From NCBI GenBank assembly GCA_947453475.1, contig CANGGK010000004.1, positions 1-42,421 of the forward strand: a stretch of DNA of 42,421 nucleotides, written 5' to 3'. The notes beneath the pieces are model-generated. The model had not been told where the DNA came from and made no database searches. It saw only the letters and a program-made list of their open reading frames with translations. This stretch comes from Microbacteriaceae bacterium (GTDB lineage: Bacteria; Actinomycetota; Actinomycetes; Actinomycetales; Microbacteriaceae). Of this stretch, positions 1 to 10,773 are shown one piece after another. Numbering within the stretch: position 1 is the stretch's first letter; each line of letters starts with the position of its first letter. A program made the translations under genes and the position numbers.

Positions 1-9
1 AGTAAAGCA

Positions 10-210
10 ATGGCACAAGGTACCGTCAAGTGGTTTAACGCTGAAAAGGGTTTCGGCTTCATCACTCAGGATGGCGGAGCAGATGTATTCGTACACTTCT
101 CAGCAATCCAGTCAGAGGGTTACAAGGAGCTTAAGGAAAACCAGCGCGTTGAGTTCGAAGTTAAGAACGGCGACAAGGGTCCTCAGGCAGACAACGTACA
201 CGTAATCTAA
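10..210 (+). CDS. cspA: Cold-shock protein, CspA family
   Basis: A 66-residue single cold-shock domain, the usual length for CspA-type RNA chaperones that bind single-stranded RNA and DNA in the cytoplasm. RNP1 is visible as KGFGFI near residues 14-19 and RNP2 as VFVHFS near 26-31, so the nucleic-acid-binding face is complete. The ATG lies only nine bases into the window, so the promoter and any long cold-shock leader are outside. A strong intrinsic terminator follows directly, so it appears to be a single-gene unit separate from groEL downstream. Confidence 0.95.
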   Translation: MAQGTVKWFNAEKGFGFITQDGGADVFVHFSAIQSEGYKELKENQRVEFEVKNGDKGPQADNVHVI

Positions 211-230
211 GCGACCGCTCAGATTTCAGA

Positions 231-260
231 AACACCCTCCCTTCGGGGAGGGTGTTTTTC
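231..260 (+). terminator. Intrinsic terminator of the cold-shock gene
   Basis: An 11-bp stem (231-241 with 246-256) closed by a TTCG tetraloop at 242-245 runs into a T tract. It lies 20 bases after the cold-shock stop codon and separates that gene from groEL. Confidence 0.92.
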
Positions 261-306
261 TTTACCCAGGCCACCGAAACGTTCGCTCACAGATGACTAA
301 ATGGAT

Positions 307-336
307 TTGGCAGTCGAGCCTTGAGAGTGCCAAAAT
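307..336 (+). promoter_or_regulatory. Candidate groEL promoter
   Basis: TTGGCA at 307-312 and CAAAAT at 331-336, 18 bases apart, resemble -35 and -10 boxes. The CIRCE operator starts four bases further on, the usual place for HrcA to block transcription. Assigned from consensus only. Confidence 0.45.
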
Positions 337-340
337 AGAG

Positions 341-2009
<1,669 letters not shown>

Positions 2010-2024
2010 AGTCAAAGAATCTAA

Positions 2025-2060
2025 AAAGGGTGGTCACTTCGGTGGCCACCCTTTATCTTT
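2025..2060 (+). terminator. Intrinsic terminator of groEL
   Basis: A 13-bp stem (2025-2037 with 2042-2054, one G-T pair) closed by a TTCG loop and followed by a T-rich stretch. It is built like the cold-shock terminator at 231. Confidence 0.9.
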
Positions 2061-2091
2061 TGCCTAAGCATCAGCCGAGGCTCTGCGCGAA

Positions 2092-2379
2092 TTACAGAAA
2101 TAGCCTCTGATTGGCGAGTTCGATCTCAGAGTATTGGCTGGCCGCAGTTGCCAAAGCGGCGCCAAGTGCACCTAGCTGACCCTCAACGGTCGCTGACGTG
2201 GCTCGCCAATGAGTGGCGAGCTCTTGAAAGCTATTGGCCGCCAGGCCCGTCCAGGTCGATTGAAGGCCAGTAAGCTGCCCATGCAAGAGGTCGACTTCTT
2301 GGTTGATGCGCGTGATAGTGCTCTGGATGGCCGCATTTGCCGCCCATACTTGTTCGCTGTCTACGGTGAATTGGGTCAT
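2092..2379 (-). CDS. WXG100 (ESAT-6-like) protein
   Basis: A 95-residue, almost wholly alpha-helical protein of the size of WXG100 proteins, which form helical-hairpin dimers and are exported by type VII (ESX/Ess) secretion. The turn motif is W43-T44-G45, and a YxxxE element (Y83 to E87) near the C-terminus matches the type VII export signal YxxxD/E. There is no signal peptide. No EccC ATPase, partner WXG protein or LXG toxin is in the window, so it is an orphan here. It follows the kinase gene in the same direction after a 116-base gap. No clear ribosome site precedes the ATG. The family is well supported; the secretion route is inferred. Confidence 0.82.
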   Translation of the reverse strand: MTQFTVDSEQVWAANAAIQSTITRINQEVDLLHGQLTGLQSTWTGLAANSFQELATHWRATSATVEGQLGALGAALATAASQYSEIELANQRLFL

Positions 2380-2495
2380 CGCTATAGTTTCGGGGCTTCG
2401 GCCCGTTGGGCGTAGCGATGTCGGGTTGGTTGTGCAGAACCCAAACTTCGATCGGTCTGTTGAAACCTAACGCGTGATTTGGTCGAGCGAGGATT

Positions 2496-3980
2496 CTAGG
2501 CGATTGGCAAGGTGACGCGGAAAGTAGCGCCGCCACCGGCGGTTTCGTCAGCCAGAATTTCGCCGTCGTGATGTTCGACGATGGTGCTCACGATTGAAAG
2601 ACCCAGACCCGAGCCACCGGTTTCACGGTTTCGCGAGTTGTCGGCGCGATAGAAGCGCTCAAATACCTTGGCTCGCAGTTGCTCTGGAATTCCCTCGCCG
2701 TGATCTCGAACTTCGAAGATAACTTCGTCATTTCGGAGGCTACCGAATGCGATTTCGATCTTCTCGCCGACGGGTGAGAAGCGGCCGGCATTATTCAATA
2801 GGTTGGTGAACACCTGACGAATCGAGTTGGCGTCAACCTTGGCGAAAACCTTGGCATCCTTGTCGAGGGGTTTTCCCTCAAGGTCGACAAGGTTCACTTC
2901 TCGGTGCCCATCGGTCACGGAATAGTCTTTGGCCACATCGGCCGCCAAGGCAACCAAGTCGGACTTGGTGGTTTGTAGTTTTGCGCCATCATCCAAGCGA
3001 GCCAAAGTCAGCAAGCTTTCAACGAGACCGGTCATTCGAATGGCTTCGCTCTCGATGCGCCCCATGGCTTCGGCTACGTCTGACTTCTTCTTGAGTGCAC
3101 CGATGCGATAAAGCTCTGCATAGCCGCGAACCGAAACCAGTGGTGTGCGCAATTCGTGGCTGGCGTCGGCAACGAACCGTCGCATTTGTTCTAGGGTTTT
3201 GTTTCTTGAAGCCATCGCGTTCTCTACGCTGCCAAGCATGGTGTTAAGCGAGTGATTCAGGCGGGCGATTTCGGTTTTGCCAGGGCGTTCAATCAATCGC
3301 TGAGAAATGTCACCATCGGCAACTGCTCGTGCGGTTCTCTCAACCTCGTTTAGTGGTCGAAGTGCCGAGGTAATCGTTAGCCAGATGCTCAAGCCGCTGA
3401 TCAGCAGCAAGAAGAAGCCGAAGCCACCGCCGATTAACCCATACTGGTTCAAAATTGCCCGGTTGCCCGAGGTAGGTAGGGCCACAATCACCGAGCCGGG
3501 AGTGTTCTGAAGGGGTAGGGCAACTATGCGCCAGTCGGCGTGGTTTGGGTCTTGCGAAGGCGTTACCCCGGCAGCCGATGATTCGGTGTCAAAAGGTCGA
3601 CCGAGGGTCGAGAGAACATTGGCAATTGTGAACGAAGACAAGTTCGGAACATTCTTGCTGTCGTTGGTTGATGAAACCAGCCCAATCAGCAGTTTGCCAG
3701 AAACATCGAGGTAGGCGACGTAGAAGTCACTCGGAAGGCGAGGCAGGGTCAGTTGGCGGTTGGCGAGGCGAGCCTCAACCAGTGAAGGGTCTTCGTGGCT
3801 CAAAGTTGCGGCCGTCGAGGTCAACATGGTGTCAACGTTTTGCTGCAGATAGGTTCGAAGCAGCGAAATAGTGCCGAGGCTAGAAACGATCAACAACAAA
3901 CCAATTAGCGCTACCGAAAGGCTAGTCAGTTTGGTGCGGAGTGAAACGCGTTCCCAAACGTGCGAGACTCGGCCGTTCAT
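2496..3980 (-). CDS. Sensor histidine kinase (HAMP/HisKA/HATPase)
   Basis: A 494-residue membrane kinase. Transmembrane segments lie near residues 18-40 and 181-205, flanking an extracytoplasmic sensor of about 140 residues. A HAMP linker (about 205-260) follows, then HisKA with the phospho-acceptor in SHELRTP (His275), an N box (TNLLNNAGRFSP), and G boxes DHGEGIP and GSGLGLSIV. It should autophosphorylate and pass phosphate to the regulator encoded immediately upstream, whose stop codon overlaps this ATG by four bases (ATGA). The architecture matches the PhoR/TrcS/MprB-type kinases of actinobacteria; the stimulus cannot be read from sequence. Confidence 0.95.
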   Translation of the reverse strand: MNGRVSHVWERVSLRTKLTSLSVALIGLLLIVSSLGTISLLRTYLQQNVDTMLTSTAATLSHEDPSLVEARLANRQLTLPRLPSDFYVAYLDVSGKLLIGLVSSTNDSKNVPNLSSFTIANVLSTLGRPFDTESSAAGVTPSQDPNHADWRIVALPLQNTPGSVIVALPTSGNRAILNQYGLIGGGFGFFLLLISGLSIWLTITSALRPLNEVERTARAVADGDISQRLIERPGKTEIARLNHSLNTMLGSVENAMASRNKTLEQMRRFVADASHELRTPLVSVRGYAELYRIGALKKKSDVAEAMGRIESEAIRMTGLVESLLTLARLDDGAKLQTTKSDLVALAADVAKDYSVTDGHREVNLVDLEGKPLDKDAKVFAKVDANSIRQVFTNLLNNAGRFSPVGEKIEIAFGSLRNDEVIFEVRDHGEGIPEQLRAKVFERFYRADNSRNRETGGSGLGLSIVSTIVEHHDGEILADETAGGGATFRVTLPIA

Positions 3981-4672
3981 GAAGTCTTCGTTGACTTGTA
4001 CATGTAGCCGACGCCGCGTTTGGTTTGAATCAAAGGCTCTGAGGTGAGCGGGTCTAGCTTCTTGCGAAGGTAAGACACGTAAGACTCGACGATGCCCATT
4101 TCGCCATTGAAGTCATACTCCCAAACGTGGTCAAGAATCTGCGCCTTGGTTAACACTCGATTCGGGTTAGACATTAGGAATCGAAGCAATTTGTATTCTG
4201 TTGGGCTCAGATCAACCGGGTGCTCGTTGGCAAAAACTTCATGGGCGTCTTGATTGATCTTGATTTCGCCGACTTCAAGGGTTGAATCTTCAGATTCGTG
4301 CTGTTTGGTGCGTCGCAAGATTGCGTTTATGCGAGCGACGATTTCATCCAGGCTAAAAGGCTTGGTCATGTAGTCATCGCCGCCAACGGTTAGGCCGGTG
4401 ACTTTATCGGCTGTCTCATCGCGAGCGGTTAGGAAAAGCACGGGTGCGTTGATGCCCATCGAGCGCAGCTTCTTAGTGACGCTGAAGCCATTCATGTCTG
4501 GCAACATAACGTCTAGCAGGATGATGTCTGGCGCGCCCTTTTCGGCAGCGTTCACCGCATCTGCACCGTTGCCCACAGCGTGAACGCTGAAGCCGGCAAA
4601 GCGCAAGCTGGTTGAGAGCAAATCACGGATGTTTGGCTCGTCATCGACGATTAGTACCTTCACGTTTTCCAT
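3977..4672 (-). CDS. OmpR/PhoB-family response regulator
   Basis: A 231-residue regulator. The receiver domain (about 1-120) keeps the acidic pair D10/D11, phospho-acceptor D54, T82 and K104. The C-terminal winged helix (about 130-228) has the typical LSPTEYKLLRFL and RGVGYMY segments. It overlaps the kinase start by four bases, a standard two-component operon. There is no good ribosome site; CACACT stands six bases before the ATG and could be the -10 of a leaderless promoter. TGTGAA repeats just upstream could be sites for self-regulation. It resembles TrcR/PhoP-like regulators; targets are unknown. Confidence 0.95.
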   Translation of the reverse strand: MENVKVLIVDDEPNIRDLLSTSLRFAGFSVHAVGNGADAVNAAEKGAPDIILLDVMLPDMNGFSVTKKLRSMGINAPVLFLTARDETADKVTGLTVGGDDYMTKPFSLDEIVARINAILRRTKQHESEDSTLEVGEIKINQDAHEVFANEHPVDLSPTEYKLLRFLMSNPNRVLTKAQILDHVWEYDFNGEMGIVESYVSYLRKKLDPLTSEPLIQTKRGVGYMYKSTKTS

Positions 4673-4695
4673 AACGCCAGTGTGGCAGTGGTTCC

Positions 4696-4721
4696 TGTGA
4701 ATCGGCTGAATGTGAACTGAA
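4696..4721 (-). promoter_or_regulatory. Repeated TGTGAA/CTGAA boxes upstream of the response regulator
   Basis: On the plus strand, TGTGAA occurs at 4696-4701 and 4711-4716, with CTGAA at 4706-4710 and 4717-4721. The boxes lie 24-50 bases upstream of the regulator start. OmpR-family regulators bind short direct repeats, so this is a candidate auto-regulatory operator. Pattern-based only. Confidence 0.3.
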
Positions 4722-4749
4722 AGTTTCTTTCGAGGATCCCTGAGATTTA

Positions 4750-4765
4750 CTCAGCCTAGGCTGAG
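4750..4765. other. Perfect 16-bp palindrome between the XPB gene and the regulator
   Basis: CTCAGCCTAGGCTGAG is self-complementary over all 16 bases. It begins one base past the XPB stop codon in the direction of transcription. It could fold as an RNA hairpin, but no T tract follows, or serve as a dimeric operator. Role undecided. Confidence 0.5.
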
Positions 4766-4766
4766 G

Positions 4767-6407
4767 CTAGTCGAGGTCGTGTGCGTCAATAATTTCGTAG
4801 CTGTACCCCTGCTCGGCAAGGAAGCGTTGACGGTTTTGCGCGAAGTCTTGGTCGACGGTGTCTCGGGTGATTAGGGTATAGAAGTTCGCTGCGCGGCCGT
4901 CGGCCTTAGGGCGTAACAAACGGCCGAGTCGCTGTGCCTCTTCTTGGCGTGAACCATAAGAGCCAGAAATTTGCAGTGCGACCGAAGCCTCTGGGAGGTC
5001 AACCGAGAAGTTGGCGACCTTTGAAACAACCAGGGTTGTAATCCCGCCGTTGCGGAACTGTTCAAATAAACGCTCGCGCTCATCAACCGGGGTTTCGCCG
5101 GTGATTTCGGGCACTCGCAACGCACCAGAGATTGCGTGAATCTGGTCTAGGTATTGCCCGATGATGAGAGTCGGTTCGCCAGCGTGCTTCTTCAAAAGTT
5201 TTTGAATGACAGGAATCTTGACGGCCGATGTGGCAGCTAGGCGATACTTTTCATCCTGGTTCGAAATTGCATAGGCAAAACGCTCGTCTTCGCCCATGTC
5301 GATGCGAACCTCATAACAAGCAGCAGGTGCGATGTAACCCTGGGCTTCAATCTCTTTCCAAGGGGCATCGAATCGCTTCGGGCCGATAAGCGAGAACACG
5401 TCGCCTTCTTTGCCGTCTTCGCGAACCAAGGTCGCGGTCAACCCGAGGCGTCGGCGAGCCTGAAGATCTGCACTCATCTTGAAAATTGGCGCTGGCAGCA
5501 GGTGCACCTCGTCGTAGACGATGAGACCCCAGTCGTTGGCGTTGAGCAAAGCCAGGTGCGCGTATTCGTTCTTGCGCTTGGTGGTTAAAATTTGGTAAGT
5601 CGCGATGGTAACCGGCTTGATTTCTTTGACCGAGCCAGAATATTCACCGATTTCATCCTCGGTAAGCGTGGTGCGGCGGAGCAGTTCGTTTTTCCACTGG
5701 CGAGCCGAAACCGTGTTGGTTACCAGGATGAGGGTGTTGGTCTTAGCGGTGGCCATGGCGGCGGCGCCAACGATGGTTTTACCGGCACCGCAAGGCAGAA
5801 CGACAACGCCGGAGCCGCCGGCCCAGAATTTCTCAACGGCTTGGCTCTGGTAATCGCGAATCTTCCAATCATCAGCGGTCGACAATTCGATTGCGTGAGG
5901 GGTGCCTTCGGCATAACCCGCAAAGTCTTCAGCCGGCCATCCTAGTTTTAGAAGTTCTTGCTTGACTTGGCCGCGGGCCCAGTCTTGAATCTTGAACGCC
6001 TCATTGCCAACCGGCCCGTCGAGCAAAAGAGAGATCTTCCGGTTGCGGCTGGCCTCAAGCAATACCGCTCGATCGGTAGAAAAGAGTTCAAGTTGGTTGT
6101 CTGCACCGCGACGAATCGAAAGACGACCATAGCGTGACATGGTTTCTGTGATGTCTTGACGAACGGTAGACGGAATCGGAAACTTGGCGTACTTATCTAG
6201 CACGCCAATTACGAACTCAGAATCGTGGCCGGCCGCGCGAGCATTCCAAAGCCCGAGGCGGGTTATGCGATAGGTGTGAATGTGCTCGGGTGCGCGTTCA
6301 AGTTCGGCAAAAATCGCAAGGTCGTGGCGTGCGTCGGCGGCATCCGGGTGGTCAACCTCAAGCAAGGCGGTCTTGTCGCTCTGAACAATCAACGGTCCCA
6401 TAGTCAT
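4767..6407 (-). CDS. XPB/Ssl2-type DNA repair helicase
   Basis: A 546-residue superfamily 2 helicase of the bacterial XPB (ERCC3-like) family, a 3'-5' DNA translocase linked to repair. An N-terminal damage-recognition-like domain (about 1-175) is followed by Walker A PCGAGKT (205-211), the DEVH box (299-302), the XPB-specific RED motif (R329-E330-D331), and a C-terminal helicase lobe ending in an RLGRLLRPK motif VI. It lies 12 bases downstream of the helicase-associated gene, so the two are probably co-transcribed. ATG codons exist at 6407 and 6401; AAGGA stands well placed for 6401, so the protein may be two residues shorter. Confidence 0.95.
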   Translation of the reverse strand: MTMGPLIVQSDKTALLEVDHPDAADARHDLAIFAELERAPEHIHTYRITRLGLWNARAAGHDSEFVIGVLDKYAKFPIPSTVRQDITETMSRYGRLSIRRGADNQLELFSTDRAVLLEASRNRKISLLLDGPVGNEAFKIQDWARGQVKQELLKLGWPAEDFAGYAEGTPHAIELSTADDWKIRDYQSQAVEKFWAGGSGVVVLPCGAGKTIVGAAAMATAKTNTLILVTNTVSARQWKNELLRRTTLTEDEIGEYSGSVKEIKPVTIATYQILTTKRKNEYAHLALLNANDWGLIVYDEVHLLPAPIFKMSADLQARRRLGLTATLVREDGKEGDVFSLIGPKRFDAPWKEIEAQGYIAPAACYEVRIDMGEDERFAYAISNQDEKYRLAATSAVKIPVIQKLLKKHAGEPTLIIGQYLDQIHAISGALRVPEITGETPVDERERLFEQFRNGGITTLVVSKVANFSVDLPEASVALQISGSYGSRQEEAQRLGRLLRPKADGRAANFYTLITRDTVDQDFAQNRQRFLAEQGYSYEIIDAHDLD

Positions 6408-6419
6408 CCTTATAGCCTA

Positions 6420-8180
6420 TTAGCCCAGCGAAACCCTGGTGATGCTGGTCAACGGCAAGGTTCGCTCGATGTCAGCTTTTTTATCTTTGGCCCTTAGTCG
6501 CCCGTTGGCAAAGCCGATTGGCTCTAATGTGAATTCGAGTTCGACGCCCGTGTTCGAAATCACTCCGATGATGATGATCGACTTGTTCTTGATGGCAAGT
6601 TGAATAGATCGGGCAAGGTCATCGCCATCAGGCTCGCTGCCGAGTTTTTCTTCTTGATCGCGAAGTCTCTGAATGTCAAGGTCAACGGTGCTCGAGACTT
6701 CGATGTGCTCACTAGTCAGCAGGGGAGTACGCGGCGAAATCACTTGGCCGCCGTTGTCCACCCGCACCGCACTGAAGCCAGCATCGCGCAAGCCAAAATA
6801 AACCATTTCGGGCTCGAAACGGCAGCCAATGGTTCCATCAGGCAGGGCATACATTGCGAATGGTTTGAGTTTCGATTCATTCAAGATTTGAGCCAGCAGA
6901 ATCGAGTCGAGTGACTTGATGACGCTTTTTGTTTCTAGCTCGCCCGCACCAACAGTTAAGCGACCAAAACGCTGGGCGGCCTCACGAATCAAGTAGTCAA
7001 CTGGTTGAGGCAACGCCTTATCGGTTAGCTCCAACAGCCAGCCGCGGATTTCGCTTTCGGTCATGCCGGTTTCGAGACCGTGGCTGATGCTCAAAGCCGA
7101 CATGCGATATGTAGAGGCCATGCCGATTTGCTCGGTGTCGGCAAATCTGCGAACCGCAATTTCAAGTTCGGTCGGAAGCGGCCCAGGTGCAATCAAAGAA
7201 AGGTCGGCCTGGCAAATCAGTTTGCGCTGTGGTGCCGGCAAAAAGTTACTTGCCGATTTCGCAGCTTGAGCAACTTCGCCCCTAAGCGTGGCCATCGCCC
7301 AATGGCTTAGCCAACCTTCGTGCGAAAGCCCAATGCGTTCTGCGAACGATGCAACGCGAGCCATCCGAGAACTGACTGCGCTGTCTGCAAACGGATAATT
7401 TTCTTTCAGCTGCCTGGTTAGCGAAATGACGCCCGAGCCGCCTGAGATTGCAATTGACTCAAGAAGGTCATTGGCTGAAGAGGCGCCAAGAAGCTCTAGC
7501 CAGACAGTCATCAAGTGCTGGTGACGGGCTGTTGGCTGCCAGTCGAGCCAGTTGAGGGCTTGCGGGCCAAGCTGCCAGCGGCCAGCGACGAGACCGATGA
7601 GGTCTGCGTGATTGGCAAGTTCATAAATTTCGCGCGCAAAATCGTTTGTTTGACGAAGGTGCTGGGCAAGTCTTTTGATGTCAGGCAAGCCGACGTTCTT
7701 TTTGCCTACTTCACGGATGTAACGCTGCTCGACATCAAAGACCAGTTCGGTCAAAGCCTGCATGGTTTCGAAGGTCGCAATTCCGCAATCGCGGTCGACC
7801 TCGGGTTGCAACGGTGAGCTACCCGCAGCTTCGAGAGCCAAGGTTGCGGGCGTTTCTAGAGTTTGAAGGCAGAGCGCTGTCGATTCAAAAAGTGAAAATG
7901 AACCATCAACCGCTCTGTCGATAAGCAAAAGTCTCACTAGAGCGTCGGCAGCCTTTTCATCAGGGGTTTGACCCTCGAGAATGGCGATCAAGGCGTTGAT
8001 CTGCGCCTTAGGCAGGCCGGCAACTGTGCTGGCCACCGATTTGGGCTGACTCAGGCTTTCGGCCAGGTCGAAGAAGTCGCGTAACCCCGAACTGTTCACC
8101 ATTCGTTGTGAAATGACCGCTCTCAGGTCATCATCGCTTGCTCGGCGAAGGGCCGAGGCAATGCGAAGCAGTTCACTCAT
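6420..8180 (-). CDS. XPB helicase-associated protein
   Basis: A 586-residue protein of the actinobacterial helicase-associated family usually encoded beside bacterial XPB. The N-terminal two thirds are helical without ATPase motifs. The C-terminal part (about 430-586) resembles the Helicase_C_3-like and WYL-like folds, with a segment near residues 535-580 (IIIIGVISNTG, then EPIGFANGRLRA) like the ligand-binding strands of WYL domains. It ends 12 bases before XPB, implying a shared mRNA and probably a physical partnership, which is inference from context. The biochemical role is not established to my knowledge. Confidence 0.8.
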   Translation of the reverse strand: MSELLRIASALRRASDDDLRAVISQRMVNSSGLRDFFDLAESLSQPKSVASTVAGLPKAQINALIAILEGQTPDEKAADALVRLLLIDRAVDGSFSLFESTALCLQTLETPATLALEAAGSSPLQPEVDRDCGIATFETMQALTELVFDVEQRYIREVGKKNVGLPDIKRLAQHLRQTNDFAREIYELANHADLIGLVAGRWQLGPQALNWLDWQPTARHQHLMTVWLELLGASSANDLLESIAISGGSGVISLTRQLKENYPFADSAVSSRMARVASFAERIGLSHEGWLSHWAMATLRGEVAQAAKSASNFLPAPQRKLICQADLSLIAPGPLPTELEIAVRRFADTEQIGMASTYRMSALSISHGLETGMTESEIRGWLLELTDKALPQPVDYLIREAAQRFGRLTVGAGELETKSVIKSLDSILLAQILNESKLKPFAMYALPDGTIGCRFEPEMVYFGLRDAGFSAVRVDNGGQVISPRTPLLTSEHIEVSSTVDLDIQRLRDQEEKLGSEPDGDDLARSIQLAIKNKSIIIIGVISNTGVELEFTLEPIGFANGRLRAKDKKADIERTLPLTSITRVSLG

Positions 8181-8189
8181 TTGAGGGTT

Positions 8190-8441
8190 TTATCTGTTCT
8201 CGCGTGCACGTCGACGTAGGCTAACGATGAGCAGCCCAATGATGCAGCCCGCGCCAGCTATTAGGCCGATTTGTGGATAGAAGACCAAGATCGGCCAGAG
8301 GTTGTGAGTTGAAAGCGATAGCAGCAAGGTGATGACCATCACGATGATAGAAGTGCCAATCAGGCCAACAGCCATGTAAGCAAGGATGTTCTCAAGGCGC
8401 GGTGTCTCGGTTTTGTGCGAAGTTTTAGTCTCTTTAGCCAT
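8190..8441 (-). CDS. Small two-helix membrane protein
   Basis: An 83-residue protein with a charged N-terminus (about 1-18), hydrophobic helices near 21-45 and 53-75, and a basic RRRARENR tail, so both ends are probably cytoplasmic. I do not recognise a named family. It is upstream of, and nine bases from, the helicase-associated gene on the same strand, so it may head that operon. TATCCT at 8448-8453 (minus) is exactly six bases from the ATG, fitting a leaderless promoter. The Csp gene at 8516 diverges from it. Confidence 0.7.
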   Translation of the reverse strand: MAKETKTSHKTETPRLENILAYMAVGLIGTSIIVMVITLLLSLSTHNLWPILVFYPQIGLIAGAGCIIGLLIVSLRRRARENR

Positions 8442-8447
8442 CCTTCT

Positions 8448-8453
8448 AGGATA
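8448..8453 (-). promoter_or_regulatory. -10 box for a leaderless transcript (gene at 8441)
   Basis: On the minus strand TATCCT is followed by six bases (AGAAGG) and then the ATG, putting the expected transcription start on the start codon. See the finding on recurrent TANNNT-N6-start sites. Confidence 0.45.
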
Positions 8454-8493
8454 CCTTGGCTAAAGAAGCATTCTGCCTTGTAAAATAAAGGTT

Positions 8494-8502
8494 TGCTATA
8501 AC
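8494..8502 (+). promoter_or_regulatory. Extended -10 promoter of the second cold-shock gene
   Basis: TGC directly before TATAAC (8497-8502) makes an extended -10 element, 13 bases ahead of the 8516 start codon; AGAGG at 8506-8510 serves as the ribosome site. No good -35 is visible, which extended -10 promoters tolerate. Confidence 0.5.
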
Positions 8503-8515
8503 GAAAGAGGTCCAC

Positions 8516-8899
8516 ATGCCTACCGGCAAAGTCAAGTTCTTCGACGAAGACAAAGGTTTCGGTTTCATCGCATCTGACGATGGCAGCGAAGTCTTCTTGC
8601 ACATCAGCGCGCTTCCGGCTGGAACCACCTCAATTCGCCCAGGCAGCCGTGTAGATTTCGGAATCGTTGATGGCAAGCGTGGGGCCCAGGCGCTATCGGT
8701 TCGCGTGTTAGACGCTCCGCCTAGCCTGGCAAAGTTGAGCCGCAAGCCGGCCGACGAGATGGCACTAATTGTTGAAGACCTAATTCGCTTGCTAGACCAC
8801 CTCGGTGGCGGTTTGAAGCACGGCAAGTACCCAGAGTCATCAAACGGCAAGAAGATTGCGAGCCTACTTCGCAAGTTGGCTGACGAGCTGGATGCCTAA
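8516..8899 (+). CDS. Cold-shock domain protein with C-terminal extension
   Basis: A 127-residue protein. Residues 1-66 form a cold-shock domain with RNP1 KGFGFI and RNP2 VFLHIS. Residues 67-127 are a helical extension of unknown function found in a long class of actinobacterial Csp proteins. It differs from the single-domain copy at 10-210. Its stop codon overlaps the start of the DUF3027 gene by eight bases, so the two are translationally coupled, a pairing common in actinobacteria. An RNA-chaperone role is inferred from the domain. Confidence 0.93.
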   Translation: MPTGKVKFFDEDKGFGFIASDDGSEVFLHISALPAGTTSIRPGSRVDFGIVDGKRGAQALSVRVLDAPPSLAKLSRKPADEMALIVEDLIRLLDHLGGGLKHGKYPESSNGKKIASLLRKLADELDA

Positions 8900-9506
8900 G
8901 ACCGCAGAAAACAAAACTTTCGCTTACAACGCGGCGGTTGAAGCTGCCTCACGTAATGCGGTGGGCTTCTTCATCGACTCGATCGCTGAAGACGAAGGCG
9001 TGGTCACTTACCTCTTTGAAAGCAAACTAAAGGGTTATGTTGGCTGGCGTTGGTCTGTGAGCATTTTTCAAGGCGAAGGCGAAGTTGCCCCAACGGTTTC
9101 AGAGGTTCTGCTGGTTCCAGGCCCAGATTCGCTTATTGCACCAGACTGGGTGCCTTGGTCTGAGCGTCTCGCCGACTACAAGGCTCTTCAGGCCGAACTC
9201 GAAGCTCAGGCCGCTCTCGACGCAGAAGACTCTGAAGATGAATCAGATTCCGAAGATGACATCGAAGACGACGTTGCCGACGAAGTAGATGTCGAAGATG
9301 TCAACGGTTCTGACAACGACGCTATTGACGATGCAGCCGACCTAGAAGAGGATGCTCTCGAGGCAGCCGGCGAAGATGAATCAGCGGCGACGAACGTGGA
9401 AGAGGGCGTAGAGGCCAAGGCCGATGCCGGCAAGACACGTAAGCGTCCAAGATTCTTGCGCCGCAGGAATCGCGGAGCCGGCAAAAAGAAGAACGACGAG
9501 AGCTAA
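8892..9506 (+). CDS. DUF3027 protein with acidic then basic tail
   Basis: About 204 residues starting with the ATG at 8892, which overlaps the end of the Csp gene; an upstream ATG at 8856 would put the start deep inside Csp and is less likely. Residues 1-100 match the conserved actinobacterial DUF3027 core (VGFFIDSIAEDEGVVTYLFE, then GWRWSVSIF). Residues about 105-180 are a very acidic Asp/Glu tract, followed by a basic Arg/Lys tail. The last 42 codons lie antisense to the end of the DUF2530 gene, so the tail is partly shaped by a gene on the other strand. Function unknown; a nucleic-acid or ribosome role is only suggested by the Csp pairing. Confidence 0.85.
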   Translation: MPKTAENKTFAYNAAVEAASRNAVGFFIDSIAEDEGVVTYLFESKLKGYVGWRWSVSIFQGEGEVAPTVSEVLLVPGPDSLIAPDWVPWSERLADYKALQAELEAQAALDAEDSEDESDSEDDIEDDVADEVDVEDVNGSDNDAIDDAADLEEDALEAAGEDESAATNVEEGVEAKADAGKTRKRPRFLRRRNRGAGKKKNDES

Positions 9507-9605
9507 ACCCCACAGCCCAAGGCCGACTGAGATGGCCAACTTTGCGTTGGTCTTCACCGGAGCCGGGTCTGGCTTGCGCTCAGAATCCTTTATGTAGAAC
9601 TTCAT
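9381..9605 (-). CDS. DUF2530 two-helix membrane protein
   Basis: A 74-residue protein with the hallmarks of DUF2530: a polar N-terminus with a PxPVKTNAKLA segment, a helix (about 26-43) containing GLWGLALVVLL, a Trp-containing loop (ESWTLTCLAGIGLG), a second helix, and a terminal VRRR. It looks at first like a shadow of DUF3027, but the family match is specific and in actinobacteria DUF2530 sits next to DUF3027 and serC. Here it follows serC by nine bases on the same strand, so it is probably in the serC transcript. Its last 126 bases overlap DUF3027 antisense. Function unknown. Confidence 0.8.
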   Translation of the reverse strand: MKFYIKDSERKPDPAPVKTNAKLAISVGLGLWGLALVVLLFAGSAIPAAQESWTLTCLAGIGLGLYALFHVRRR

Positions 9606-9614
9606 GTCGCTAGC

Positions 9615-10736
<1,122 letters not shown>

Positions 10737-10739
10737 TCA

Positions 10740-10745
10740 AGTTTA
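10740..10745 (-). promoter_or_regulatory. -10 box for leaderless serC mRNA
   Basis: On the minus strand TAAACT, six bases (TGACCC), then the serC ATG, with no ribosome site between. Fits transcription starting at the start codon. Confidence 0.55.
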
Positions 10746-10773
10746 CCTGACTCAAAACGGCCCATCTCCGCGG

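Noticed and set aside
5592-5945. Plus-strand open frames over the XPB gene
   Set aside because: They lie opposite Walker A and other conserved XPB motifs and show no protein features.
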